From assembly GCA_002311975.1 (NCBI GenBank), contig DCAL01000001.1, forward strand, positions 1 through 13,241: DNA of 13,241 bases. The letters are read 5' to 3'. Source of the stretch: Fidelibacterota bacterium UBA1134. GTDB lineage: Bacteria; Fidelibacterota; Marinisomatia; Marinisomatales; S15-B10. The notes beneath the pieces are model-generated. The model was given only the letters and a program-made list of their open reading frames with translations, did not search any database and had not been told where the DNA came from. The position numbers and the translations under genes are program-made. Below, in pieces: positions 1 through 7,011 of this stretch (its first letter is position 1; the number at the start of each line of letters is the position of its first letter).

Positions 1-126
1 CAGAACAAAAAAGGCGAAAAGCAGTGTCATCATGTCAGCAAAAGTGCCGAACCAGCCGGGCAGGCCTTCTTCAACTTCATCTCTTCCCTTCTGTTTCCAC
101 TTCTTAATTTCACTGGGCGTAGCCAC
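1..126 (-). CDS. motB: MotB-type stator subunit, N-terminal fragment (cut by window edge)
   Basis: Reading leftwards from a GTG at 126, the frame gives 42 residues that run off the left edge. A short charged N-terminus (about residues 7-20) is followed by GLPAWFGTFADMMTLLFAFF, the signature of the MotB transmembrane helix; Asp31 sits where MotB carries its proton-binding aspartate (Asp32 in E. coli). In the family this single helix pairs with MotA to form the ion channel, and a C-terminal OmpA-like domain grips peptidoglycan; that domain lies outside the window. The start is 3 nt after the motA stop, in the same frame. The ribosome binding site is weak, so the exact start is uncertain; translation is probably coupled to motA. 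The helix fits MotB better than ExbD/TolR, but the missing C-terminus would settle this. Confidence 0.82.
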   Translation of the reverse strand, partial: MATPSEIKKWKQKGRDEVEEGLPGWFGTFADMMTLLFAFFVL

Positions 127-129
127 CTT

Positions 130-915
130 CTACTCTGTTTTCTTCCACTCCTTAGGCGGGATAAATGAGTTAAGTTTCTCACGCACGATCAGCGGGTGCT
201 TCCTCTGGTGGATTAGCCGTGCCGCTTCTACGAGCATCGACTGCATGGTACTGGTTGCACTAATACGGGAAGCAAGTTTAGCAGCCATGGGGAGAAAGAA
301 GAGGTTGGCCATGACAGAGCCGTAGAAAGTGGTGATGAGGGCTGCTGACATTCCAACGCCCAAGGCATCGGTACCTCCCCCTTCACCGCCAAATCCGGAA
401 AGCATGATAACCAGACCGATCAGAGTTCCTATCATTCCCCAGGCTGGAGACATGTTCCCCATGGTTTTGAACAGGTCCGACTGTGATTTTTCGCGAATTT
501 CACGGTAGTCGATGCGCGTGTTCATGATTTCCACCAGTTCCTCTTCCGAGTATCCGTCTACGACCATCTGGACGCCATCACGGAAAAAATAATTCTTTAT
601 TCCATCAATAGCTTTCTCAAGATCGGCAGCGCCTTTTCGGCCAACTTCAGCAACATCCACGGCATCGTCAACCAAGCTCCCCAGTTTAACGCCTCCGCCC
701 TTAAAAACAGCACCCATTGCGGCGCCCAGTTTCAGGACGTCTGACAGAGGGAATGCCACCGATACGGAAGCAATCATGCCTCCAAAAACAATAGCAAAAC
801 TGGATCCCGAAACAAATACTATAGGACTGGCCCCCGCCGCACCTGCCGCCAGCGCAATTCCACCCACAGTTGCCACTAACCCGAGAAGAATCCCCACCAG
901 CGTTGCTATATCCAT
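130..915 (-). CDS. motA: MotA/PomA-family stator channel subunit
   Basis: A 261-residue inner-membrane protein of normal MotA length. Helices 1 and 2 lie at about residues 3-25 and 33-55, with the family-type segment VFGGMIASV. A cytoplasmic region of about 95 residues follows, containing RKGAADLE (93-100), which resembles the RxxGxxxLE stretch that contacts the rotor in flagellar MotA. Helices 3 and 4 are at about 156-175 and 186-209, with the motifs SPAWGMIGTLIGLV and LITTFYGSVMANLFFLP. Pro157 and Pro209 match the two conserved channel prolines. With MotB it should form an H+ or Na+ driven stator. It starts 8 nt after the outer-membrane protein gene; a GGAG overlapping that gene's stop and an AGG nearer the ATG could serve as ribosome binding site. 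No flagellar genes are nearby, so its partner may not be a flagellum. Confidence 0.93.
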   Translation of the reverse strand: MDIATLVGILLGLVATVGGIALAAGAAGASPIVFVSGSSFAIVFGGMIASVSVAFPLSDVLKLGAAMGAVFKGGGVKLGSLVDDAVDVAEVGRKGAADLEKAIDGIKNYFFRDGVQMVVDGYSEEELVEIMNTRIDYREIREKSQSDLFKTMGNMSPAWGMIGTLIGLVIMLSGFGGEGGGTDALGVGMSAALITTFYGSVMANLFFLPMAAKLASRISATSTMQSMLVEAARLIHQRKHPLIVREKLNSFIPPKEWKKTE

Positions 916-923
916 ATGCCTTT

Positions 924-2288
924 TTACTCCCTGCTAAAACTTGTAGTTTTCAATCTGTTTTCGTGTAACGCCTTAAGTATATTCCTTACGTCATCATATT
1001 CAGGATCCATCTGCAACGCAAGGTTCCAGTTGATGGTCGCCCGTTGCGGATCACCCAACTTATAGTAGATTGACCCTCGTCTGGCGTAGGCCAGGGCCAG
1101 GTTTGGATTCATCTCCAGAGCCGTCTCCACTTCCTGCAGAGCTTCACGGTAATCACCGGAGTAAAAATAGCGCAATGAGCGTGACAGATGCCGCATAGCC
1201 CGGTTGACGTTTTTCCGGGAAACACTTTTCTCCAGCTTCAGAGACTTCACGGAATTCTCGAGGGATACCGATCTCTGCCTCAGCAATGCAACCTGCGAAG
1301 CAAGATTGCGTGACTGATGACGAGTCACACGAAGAGAATCCCGCAGTGTCGCTACAGCAACATCCGCAAACATCAGCGTGGAGTCCATGACGCCGGCCTC
1401 AAGGATCGGCGCTGGCCCCACTGCGACACCTCGCAATGGAACGCCGGGCGCACCCCTGGGAATGGCCATGGTGAAACCGAGCGTAATACCGGGATGATCA
1501 AAACTGTACGCTTCAGCTGAAAATGCAGGCAAATTTTCTATGTGGGTGAATCCTAGGCTCAAGCGATAATCCGAGGTAAGGGGGATGCGGAGTCCCACAT
1601 TGATGCCTGTGCCGTCGAATTCACCCACAAAATCAAGTCCGCCCCATTTGGGCATAAAAGGAGTTCTCAATAATATTCCCGCGAACACACCGGCGCCTGT
1701 GCCGGTACTCGCTGTGTCAGCGGTCTGTGTTGTTGAAGTTGTCGTTGTACTGACCACCGGAGAAAACCCACCAGTACCAAATCCCATGTAAGTACTGAGG
1801 TGGTACTCCCCGAAGGATTTTTCACTGCCGATTACGCTAAAGAAGGTCAGCTGTTTAGGATCAAGGCTGAGTCCGTCCGGTGCATTCTGAAAAACAATAT
1901 CGTGAAGTCCTATGGAAAAAGAAATATCGCTACGTACATATATTTTCTGCTGAAAGTGAAATCCGAATTCCACGGGGGGCAAATAGGTAGAGTTAAGAAT
2001 ATTATCCACCGACGTTGTGTCCGCCCCCTGGCCTGAAGAAAACCCAAGTGTGAATTTATCAGTCATATCCATGGCGAAGTAGACACCGCGGGCCGTATTA
2101 AAGGGCGAAAATCTGTGAATCTCTGAGCTGAAGCCGGCAGTGAAAAGGTAGGGGGATCGTTTGACAAATGTTGTGGGAATCTTCATCATGTTTCCCGGAT
2201 GGGTGTAGGCGACACGCGTCACCGCTTGAAGAGGCATCACCAGTAATAACATACCTACGAGGAGCACTCTTATTTTGCCGATCAACAT
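924..2288 (-). CDS. Outer-membrane beta-barrel protein with coiled coil and C-terminal TPR repeats
   Basis: 454 residues. A signal peptide spans about 1-22 (LLVGMLLLVMPLQA). Residues 45-280 are a run of alternating hydrophobic/polar strands with aromatic ends, such as GINVGLRIPL and YRLSLGFTHI, typical of an outer-membrane beta barrel. A Thr/Ser/Ala/Gly-rich stretch at 178-200 looks like a surface loop. Residues 305-365 are predicted coiled coil, and 366-440 hold two TPR units (GDYREALQEVETALEMNP; GDPQRATINWNLALQMDP). If the barrel sits in the outer membrane, the coiled coil and TPRs should face the periplasm and could dock the neighbouring CpoB-like protein. It starts 2 nt after that gene, with GGAGAG as ribosome binding site, and is followed by motA. 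I do not recognise a named family; the assignment rests on architecture. Confidence 0.75.
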   Translation of the reverse strand: MLIGKIRVLLVGMLLLVMPLQAVTRVAYTHPGNMMKIPTTFVKRSPYLFTAGFSSEIHRFSPFNTARGVYFAMDMTDKFTLGFSSGQGADTTSVDNILNSTYLPPVEFGFHFQQKIYVRSDISFSIGLHDIVFQNAPDGLSLDPKQLTFFSVIGSEKSFGEYHLSTYMGFGTGGFSPVVSTTTTSTTQTADTASTGTGAGVFAGILLRTPFMPKWGGLDFVGEFDGTGINVGLRIPLTSDYRLSLGFTHIENLPAFSAEAYSFDHPGITLGFTMAIPRGAPGVPLRGVAVGPAPILEAGVMDSTLMFADVAVATLRDSLRVTRHQSRNLASQVALLRQRSVSLENSVKSLKLEKSVSRKNVNRAMRHLSRSLRYFYSGDYREALQEVETALEMNPNLALAYARRGSIYYKLGDPQRATINWNLALQMDPEYDDVRNILKALHENRLKTTSFSRE

Positions 2289-2290
2289 CC

Positions 2291-3214
2291 CTATCTCTCC
2301 GATCTTCTCAATTCCATTTGTGCCAGATTGAAATATTCACTGTCCGGGAATGCGTCAATGATTTCACCAAACGCCTGCAGGGCCCTCGTCTCTTCTCCCT
2401 TCAGGCGGTAGACGAGACCCGTCAGTATCATGGCGTCATCCTGTTTATCTGAATTGAACAGAGAAGAAACACGCTTCAGGATGTCCAACGATGTCTCGTA
2501 ATCTTTCAACTGATAGTGGCAATCCGCCATCCAATAGAGAATATTTCCCGCTGTAACCTGATCAGCTTCAGTAAGAGCTAATCTTGAAAAATGCGCTAAC
2601 GCAGAAACATAATCTTCTCGCTGATAAGCAAACACGGCATTCATATACAGCATCCTGTTGAACGGTATTTTCTCCATTTCAGGCGCCACAGGAACGACCT
2701 GTATGATTGCTTCAGCTGCTTCAGGTAATACACTTTCGGATCTTTCCGTCCCGGGGACAGGTGCGGGCTCTGCCGCCGGCTTCTCTTCCACAACAGAGAC
2801 GGCGGAAACAGTTTGAATCTGAATAATCGGTTCCCTCGCCAAGAGGTCAGACACCATTTCTCTAAGCTCTCTGTTCTCTTTTTCCAGACCAGACATCCCG
2901 TCATTAAATGCTGTCTCCAGGGTTGCAAGGCGCTGATTGATGCGCTCCAGCGTCTGATGCATCTCTTTTGTTGAAGCCATGAACAGGGCGCCGCTGGGAA
3001 CTTTATCCAGCAAAAATGACACCTTCTCGGGAGGTGCTTTGACCAGACGATTGACTTCCTCAGTCCCTTTGATCGCTTCGATGACTATTCCCAGATCGAG
3101 AAAGAAGGCGTCGCTGGTAGATGGCGGGGGCGCCTGTCCCACAAGCAGCACCGAAAAAGCAGACACACTACAGAGAATACGACGCACTACTCTTTGACAA
3201 ACGATGGCGCTCAC
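2291..3214 (-). CDS. CpoB/YbgF-like periplasmic coiled-coil and TPR protein
   Basis: 307 residues from a GTG at 3214. A signal peptide covers about 1-34 (basic start, hydrophobic core CSVSAFSVLLVG). Residues 82-125 form a coiled coil (LERINQRLATLE, LEKENRELREM). A Pro/Glu/Val-rich linker spans about 128-182. Residues 185-307 are TPR-like helices (YVSALAHFSRL; YWMADCHYQLKDYETSLDIL; RALQAFGEIIDAFPDSEY). This order matches CpoB/YbgF, which works with Tol-Pal at the septum, although Tol genes are absent here. The GTG forms a GTGA overlap with the previous gene's stop and has GGGAAG upstream, so I prefer it over an in-frame TTG at 3229. Coupled translation and the adjacent stator genes suggest a structural role in an envelope machine; that role is inferred. 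Confidence 0.78.
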   Translation of the reverse strand: MSAIVCQRVVRRILCSVSAFSVLLVGQAPPPSTSDAFFLDLGIVIEAIKGTEEVNRLVKAPPEKVSFLLDKVPSGALFMASTKEMHQTLERINQRLATLETAFNDGMSGLEKENRELREMVSDLLAREPIIQIQTVSAVSVVEEKPAAEPAPVPGTERSESVLPEAAEAIIQVVPVAPEMEKIPFNRMLYMNAVFAYQREDYVSALAHFSRLALTEADQVTAGNILYWMADCHYQLKDYETSLDILKRVSSLFNSDKQDDAMILTGLVYRLKGEETRALQAFGEIIDAFPDSEYFNLAQMELRRSER

Positions 3215-4329
3215 TCGTATTCTTCCCAATCGATGGTATATGAATAGCCGATAAACGAACCGAAGTCAGCGGAAATGATCATCTCAAAATTACCGGAGGC
3301 GCCCGGGAGAAGCGATGAATCTGTTGTAATCCCTGAGTCAAAAGTGTGGTAGGCGCCCGATATAAAGGTGGTGAGCGTTTTCGTAGTACCGCTCCAATCC
3401 TTACGGAAAACAAAGTTAACTTTAACGAAATCGGCACGCCGGCCGCCGATATTCTTTGTTTGCCCAGCGAAGGTGATATTGTTTGATCGGTCCTTCTTTT
3501 CAGAAATATTGCCTACAAGAACAATATTGGCACTCCGTACTTTACTGGCCCTTCGCTCAGAAGACTCAGCTGAAACGTAGCGCGGCTCGGCAAGCTTTGG
3601 CATCGGCGGCGGACTGTAGCTCTCCCGAATCTGTTCAGGCACGTATTCAGGTTCATCTTCCGCGGACACATTCTCAATGATCCGCACTACCTGACTCCTG
3701 TCTATCACCAGATAGCCAACCAGTGTTTCTACCTTCAGAATCTCTTCATCCTGATAAACCACCTTGCCAAAGACAGTGCTGCCGTTCTCAAGTATGATCT
3801 CCTTAGCATAGATCGAGAGGGGATTGGTCCACATTTCACTCCTGGCCTGAAGATCCCTTACTTGACTGCCCAGATGATCAAGTTCAGCCGTCATTTTCTT
3901 GATCTCGAAGGCGACCTCAGTCATCACATATTCTTCTTGGGGACCTCTTTCGGCTTCGCCTTCCTCCGCAGCAGCCACTTTCTCTCTCTTCTCCGGCTTC
4001 GCACCTAAAGTCAGTTCGATCTCAACGTCATCCTCATCGATTGTGACATCCTGGCTGGCAGAACCAACATCCTCCTTGTTCGCCTCGACGGTATATCTCC
4101 CCGACTCAAGCTTCTTAAACTCAAACTTGCCTTTACCAAACCTCTTTGCAGTGGAAGCTTTATCTACCTCTTCTCCATCCGCATCCAGAAGCACCACCTC
4201 GACATTTCCAAGCTTTTCGCCTTCAAGATCGACGACAATGCCTGAAATACTATACGTTTTTGCAAGGAGCGCCCCGGTGAAGATGGGCACAACAAGAGAC
4301 AGAAATAGTATCGCTGTTATTCTTCTCAC
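3211..4329 (-). CDS. Secreted multidomain protein: carboxypeptidase-regulatory-like, coiled coil, small beta domain, FxLYD-like
   Basis: 372 residues from a GTG with GAGG 7 nt upstream. The signal peptide is about 1-23. Residues 25-108 look like a carboxypeptidase regulatory-like beta sandwich (SISGIVVDLEGEKLGNVEVV; ESGRYTVEANKE). An acidic linker and a coiled coil (about 135-165) follow. Residues 176-220 (EIILENGSTVFGKVVYQDEE, then VIDRSQVVRIIE) form a short SH3/LSm-like beta unit common in secreted proteins of FCB bacteria. A Pro-rich linker leads to 268-366, which resembles an FxLYD domain (NITFAGQTKNIGGRRADFV and LLPGASGNFEMII). This is the first gene of the five-gene stator operon and overlaps the next by 4 nt. 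It is probably periplasmic, as there is no lipobox and no other membrane segment. The function is unknown; the domain names are my reading of fold-type patterns. Confidence 0.78.
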   Translation of the reverse strand: MRRITAILFLSLVVPIFTGALLAKTYSISGIVVDLEGEKLGNVEVVLLDADGEEVDKASTAKRFGKGKFEFKKLESGRYTVEANKEDVGSASQDVTIDEDDVEIELTLGAKPEKREKVAAAEEGEAERGPQEEYVMTEVAFEIKKMTAELDHLGSQVRDLQARSEMWTNPLSIYAKEIILENGSTVFGKVVYQDEEILKVETLVGYLVIDRSQVVRIIENVSAEDEPEYVPEQIRESYSPPPMPKLAEPRYVSAESSERRASKVRSANIVLVGNISEKKDRSNNITFAGQTKNIGGRRADFVKVNFVFRKDWSGTTKTLTTFISGAYHTFDSGITTDSSLLPGASGNFEMIISADFGSFIGYSYTIDWEEYE

Positions 4330-4386
4330 ACCAGTACCTCGGATTTAGTTTACCCCGGATTCGAGAATCCAATCAGACCTAGCAAG

Positions 4387-4413
4387 TGTATAATGATTGT
4401 TTCAGAATATCAA
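4387..4413 (-). promoter_or_regulatory. Possible sigma-70-like promoter of the stator operon, overlapping an opposing -10-like box
   Basis: On the minus strand TTGATA (4413-4408) and TATACA (4392-4387) are separated by 15 nt, which is shorter than ideal. Transcription would start near 4380, about 50 nt before the GTG at 4329. On the plus strand the same place reads TATAAT (4389-4394), without a good -35 box, and would give the hydroxylase a leader of about 100 nt. A second plus-strand box, TATAAA at 4482-4487, lies only 11 nt before the hydroxylase ATG. The rest of this 169-nt divergent spacer shows no other structure that I can support. Confidence 0.33.
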
Positions 4414-4498
4414 GAAAAAAGGCGGGGAGCGATTTCACCAGTAATTTGGTGCTAAAGCAAGTGTTAAAAAGTCGTACAAACTATAAATTTAGGCTGAC

Positions 4499-5431
4499 AT
4501 GATTTATGCCTATACGAAATTCGATCACCTTTTCTTCAATGTCAGACCGAATGTTATAAGCGGCATCAAGATATACGGAAGGGATGATACATATCCTATA
4601 GAACAGGACTACAATGCTATCACTGGGGAGGAGCAAGATATCTGGCAGCGACTTTTCCGCAGATTGATCGATGCGCTCGATCAATACGCACCAAAGATAT
4701 ACCTGCAGGGGGTGGAGGCTATGGGTCTAAGCATGGATCTCTGGCCGAACTTTGCTGAACTTTCTCCCAAGGTGAAAGCCGCCAGCGGCTGGAAATTGGT
4801 TTCGGTAGCCGGATTTCTTGACGAATTTCTCTTCTTTGAACTCTCTGCAGAACGAAAGTTTCCCATCACCAATATTGTCCGCCAGTCGAAGCATTTCGAA
4901 GCAAAATACGAAGGTGTTACCATCTCAAACAGGAATGAGTACACGCCGGAACCGGATATCTTTCATGACATCCGCGGTCATGCGTCATATCTCATGAATA
5001 GAGACTACGGAGATTTTCTGTTCGACGTAGGGGAAGTGGGATACGAACTCGTTTGCAATGAACGGGGCTTTGATCTCCAACTTGTTGCACATAATGTTAA
5101 GCACTTACAGAATTTCGCGTGGTGGACCTATGAGTTCGGTATTATGAAAAAGCAAAGTGGTTCGGATAGTGTGCGTCAGTCTCCCAATGACATTGATCAC
5201 GAGGTGTACGGTTCAGGGATTCTCTCTTCATATGATGAATTGAGGAACGAGGCGGCATGTAGCAAGAAGAGATCAAATGCATCAGAAATGCTCCCCTTTG
5301 ATATGGAAGAAGTAGTCATAACACGTTTTGACTACAGTGAAATCCAAGACCGGTACTACGTCATCGAATCTTTCTCTTCCCTTCACGACGCTTTCAGAGA
5401 AAACAGGGATCTTTTTTTCTACGAAGGATAG
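4499..5431 (+). CDS. Pterin-dependent aromatic amino acid hydroxylase (divergent)
   Basis: 310 residues, close to the single-domain bacterial phenylalanine hydroxylases and without an N-terminal regulatory ACT domain. Family signatures: YPIEQDYN (32-39), SGWKLVSVAGFLDEFLFFEL (96-115), TPEPDIFHDIRGH (149-161), WWTYEFG (208-214), YGSGILSSYDEL (237-248) and RYYVIESF (285-292). His156, His161 and Glu212 form the non-haem iron triad. Such enzymes use tetrahydropterin and O2 to hydroxylate Phe, Tyr or Trp, usually Phe to Tyr in bacteria. Oddities: from the second His to the Glu is 51 residues, against about 41 in classical bacterial enzymes, and there appears to be an insert between Arg128 and the TPEPD segment, so substrate and position are open. 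The ribosome binding site is weak (AGG 5 nt before the ATG). The NPP lipoprotein gene follows after 22 nt, probably on the same transcript. Confidence 0.88.
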   Translation: MIYAYTKFDHLFFNVRPNVISGIKIYGRDDTYPIEQDYNAITGEEQDIWQRLFRRLIDALDQYAPKIYLQGVEAMGLSMDLWPNFAELSPKVKAASGWKLVSVAGFLDEFLFFELSAERKFPITNIVRQSKHFEAKYEGVTISNRNEYTPEPDIFHDIRGHASYLMNRDYGDFLFDVGEVGYELVCNERGFDLQLVAHNVKHLQNFAWWTYEFGIMKKQSGSDSVRQSPNDIDHEVYGSGILSSYDELRNEAACSKKRSNASEMLPFDMEEVVITRFDYSEIQDRYYVIESFSSLHDAFRENRDLFFYEG

Positions 5432-5453
5432 GCCTGTTTCAGAGCTCTTTGGT

Positions 5454-6824
5454 ATGAAATTTCACTTTAATAGTGCCAGTCATTTTCTATTCTCATCTTT
5501 ATTGCTATTTCATGCAGGTTGTAATCTGCCGCGCGGAGGACCAGAAGATCCCAGAGTTGTTCTCATTTCAGTAGACGGCCTGCGGGCTGAAGTTTTTCTC
5601 AATCCTCAGGCGCACGGCTTTGGTGAAAACGATCTTCCAAACTTCCGCCGCCTGAGACACGAGGGGGCTTATGTAAAGGAAGTTACCACCGTCTTCCCCT
5701 CCCATACATTTCCAGCCCACACCTCAATGGTAACGGGCGAGCTGCCTTCCGAACACGGGATCATTCATAATCGTCCGTTCCTGCCAGACCGGAGTTTCGA
5801 CCAATGGTACTGGTGGGCAGACAGTCTTAAGGTCCCGACTCTGTTCCATCTGGCCCAATCGAAGGGGTTAGTCACGGCAGCCACACCGTGGCCCGTTTCA
5901 GTGAATGGACCGTTTGATTATCTTGTGCCGGAAATTGAACCGGCGTCAGGGGACAGCCTGTCAACTCTCGACCTCGTACGCCAACACGATAAGCCTCCAT
6001 ATCTCATCGAATACTTCGCCCTTTTTGGCGGACTGAAATCAAATGAAGAGGCGGTTCACGGTTTTCAGCGAGATGTGAATCTGCACCGCATTTTCAAGAC
6101 AGTTTTCAGCCGGCGGCTGCCGCATTTGACGGGCTACCACATTCTCTATCCCGATGACGCCCAGCATGAGTATGGGCGGAATCATCCTGAGGTGCGAAAA
6201 TCCTACATCTTCGCCGACTCACTTATCGGCTCGGTTATTGATCTGATCACGAAGCTCGATCAGTGGCCTTACACGACACTCATTGTTACGGGAGATCACG
6301 GCCATGTTGACCACCATACCGACATCCGCCTCAACGTACTTCTCAGCGACTCAGGTTTGGTTACTATCGAAAATGGACGCATCAACGGATGGGATGCTGT
6401 GTCTCACGCCGCCGGCGGGGCAGCTTTCATCAGGCTCCGTGATCCTTCCGATGATTATATAAGGGCGCGCGTACGGAACATTCTGACATCGAAGGCGTGG
6501 TGCCGCCTGCTGGAGCCTTCCGATCTGCCGCCGGACTTACATGGCTATGACCGCGCTGACTTCATCTTATTGGCTGAGGACGGCTACAACTTTCCCGGTG
6601 ATCTCGACCCTCCCTTTAAAGTTCCTCATTCCGGTGGCGGACATGGCGGAGATCCCCGCATTGCCTCTTTGAGGACGACCCTTTTCGCCATGGGACGCAG
6701 TATTGAGGTGGGTACTGTCCTAGACAGCAGTCACACGACGCAGACGGCGGCACTTATTGCGCGACTGCTGGACTTGCCGCTGCAGACAGAAGCTCTACCA
6801 CCTGCCTTCTTTGACTCTCCCTGA
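5454..6824 (+). CDS. Nucleotide pyrophosphatase/phosphodiesterase-family lipoprotein
   Basis: 456 residues from the ATG at 5454. A longer reading from 5328 would overlap the hydroxylase by over 100 nt and put the signal peptide inside the protein. The N-terminus is a lipoprotein signal ending in a lipobox (FHAGC, Cys23). The rest is a type I phosphodiesterase / NPP of the alkaline phosphatase superfamily, with a complete metal site: Asp41 (ISVDG), nucleophile Thr85 (SHTFPAHTSMVTGELP), Asp234 and His238 (YPDDAQHEYG), Asp281-His282 (VTGDHGH) and His397 (SGGGHGGD). SEHGIIHN (99-106) is also family-typical. Relatives cleave nucleotide phosphodiester or pyrophosphate bonds, sometimes phospholipid head groups; the substrate cannot be read here. 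It should act in the periplasm, anchored by lipid. It lies 22 nt after the hydroxylase, and the convergent hairpin region follows. Confidence 0.9.
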   Translation: MKFHFNSASHFLFSSLLLFHAGCNLPRGGPEDPRVVLISVDGLRAEVFLNPQAHGFGENDLPNFRRLRHEGAYVKEVTTVFPSHTFPAHTSMVTGELPSEHGIIHNRPFLPDRSFDQWYWWADSLKVPTLFHLAQSKGLVTAATPWPVSVNGPFDYLVPEIEPASGDSLSTLDLVRQHDKPPYLIEYFALFGGLKSNEEAVHGFQRDVNLHRIFKTVFSRRLPHLTGYHILYPDDAQHEYGRNHPEVRKSYIFADSLIGSVIDLITKLDQWPYTTLIVTGDHGHVDHHTDIRLNVLLSDSGLVTIENGRINGWDAVSHAAGGAAFIRLRDPSDDYIRARVRNILTSKAWCRLLEPSDLPPDLHGYDRADFILLAEDGYNFPGDLDPPFKVPHSGGGHGGDPRIASLRTTLFAMGRSIEVGTVLDSSHTTQTAALIARLLDLPLQTEALPPAFFDSP

Positions 6825-6924
6825 ACGAGACGCGTCGCATGACAAAACCGGTGTAAGAGACTACACTCATCGGTGTAACAGTTAACGCCTCGAAGAAGTG
6901 TGATTCACATTCCTCTTTGACCCT

Positions 6925-6949
6925 CCAACAGGACGGTGCGTCCTGTTGG
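6925..6949. terminator. Perfect 10-bp hairpin in convergent intergenic region
   Basis: CCAACAGGAC (6925-6934), loop GGTGC, GTCCTGTTGG (6940-6949). It lies 100 nt after the phosphodiesterase stop and before the second hairpin. No T-tract follows on the plus strand (AAAA follows instead) and none on the minus strand, so it is not a standard intrinsic terminator. Its position between converging genes still suggests transcript ending or end protection. The arms contain ACAGGAC/GTCCTGT, related to the neighbouring hairpin. Confidence 0.6.
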
Positions 6950-6968
6950 GAAAACGTGAGAATCGGAG

Positions 6969-7003
6969 ACCTTCCCACAAGACAGGACGTCTTGTGGGAA
7001 GGT
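6969..7003. terminator. Perfect 15-bp hairpin downstream of the antiporter gene
   Basis: ACCTTCCCACAAGAC (6969-6983), loop AGGAC, GTCTTGTGGGAAGGT (6989-7003), with no mismatch. It begins 8 nt after the stop of the minus-strand antiporter gene, where a terminator would be expected. There is no U-tract on either strand, so it may be a factor-dependent or bidirectional end, or a repeat element that forms a cruciform. The arms share the pattern ACA(A/G)GAC...GTC(C/T)TGT with the hairpin at 6925-6949. Confidence 0.65.
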
Positions 7004-7011
7004 GACAGAGA

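Noticed and set aside
1738..1757. Simple repeat in the Thr/Ser-rich loop region of the barrel protein
   Set aside because: The bases are not a clean tandem repeat; it is low-complexity protein coding within an intact frame.
3899..4348. 149-residue Ser/Thr/Pro-rich plus-strand ORF
   Set aside because: Antisense shadow of the secreted multidomain gene; its low-complexity composition follows from the opposite strand's Glu/Val/Lys codons.
5328..5453. N-terminal extension of the phosphodiesterase upstream of 5454
   Set aside because: It overlaps the end of the hydroxylase in another frame, and the lipoprotein signal with lipobox begins only at the ATG at 5454.
6849..6878. Direct repeat CGGTGTAA at 6849-6856 and 6871-6878
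   Set aside because: Two 8-nt copies spaced 22 nt apart with no nearby promoter; could be chance, and it lies between converging gene ends.
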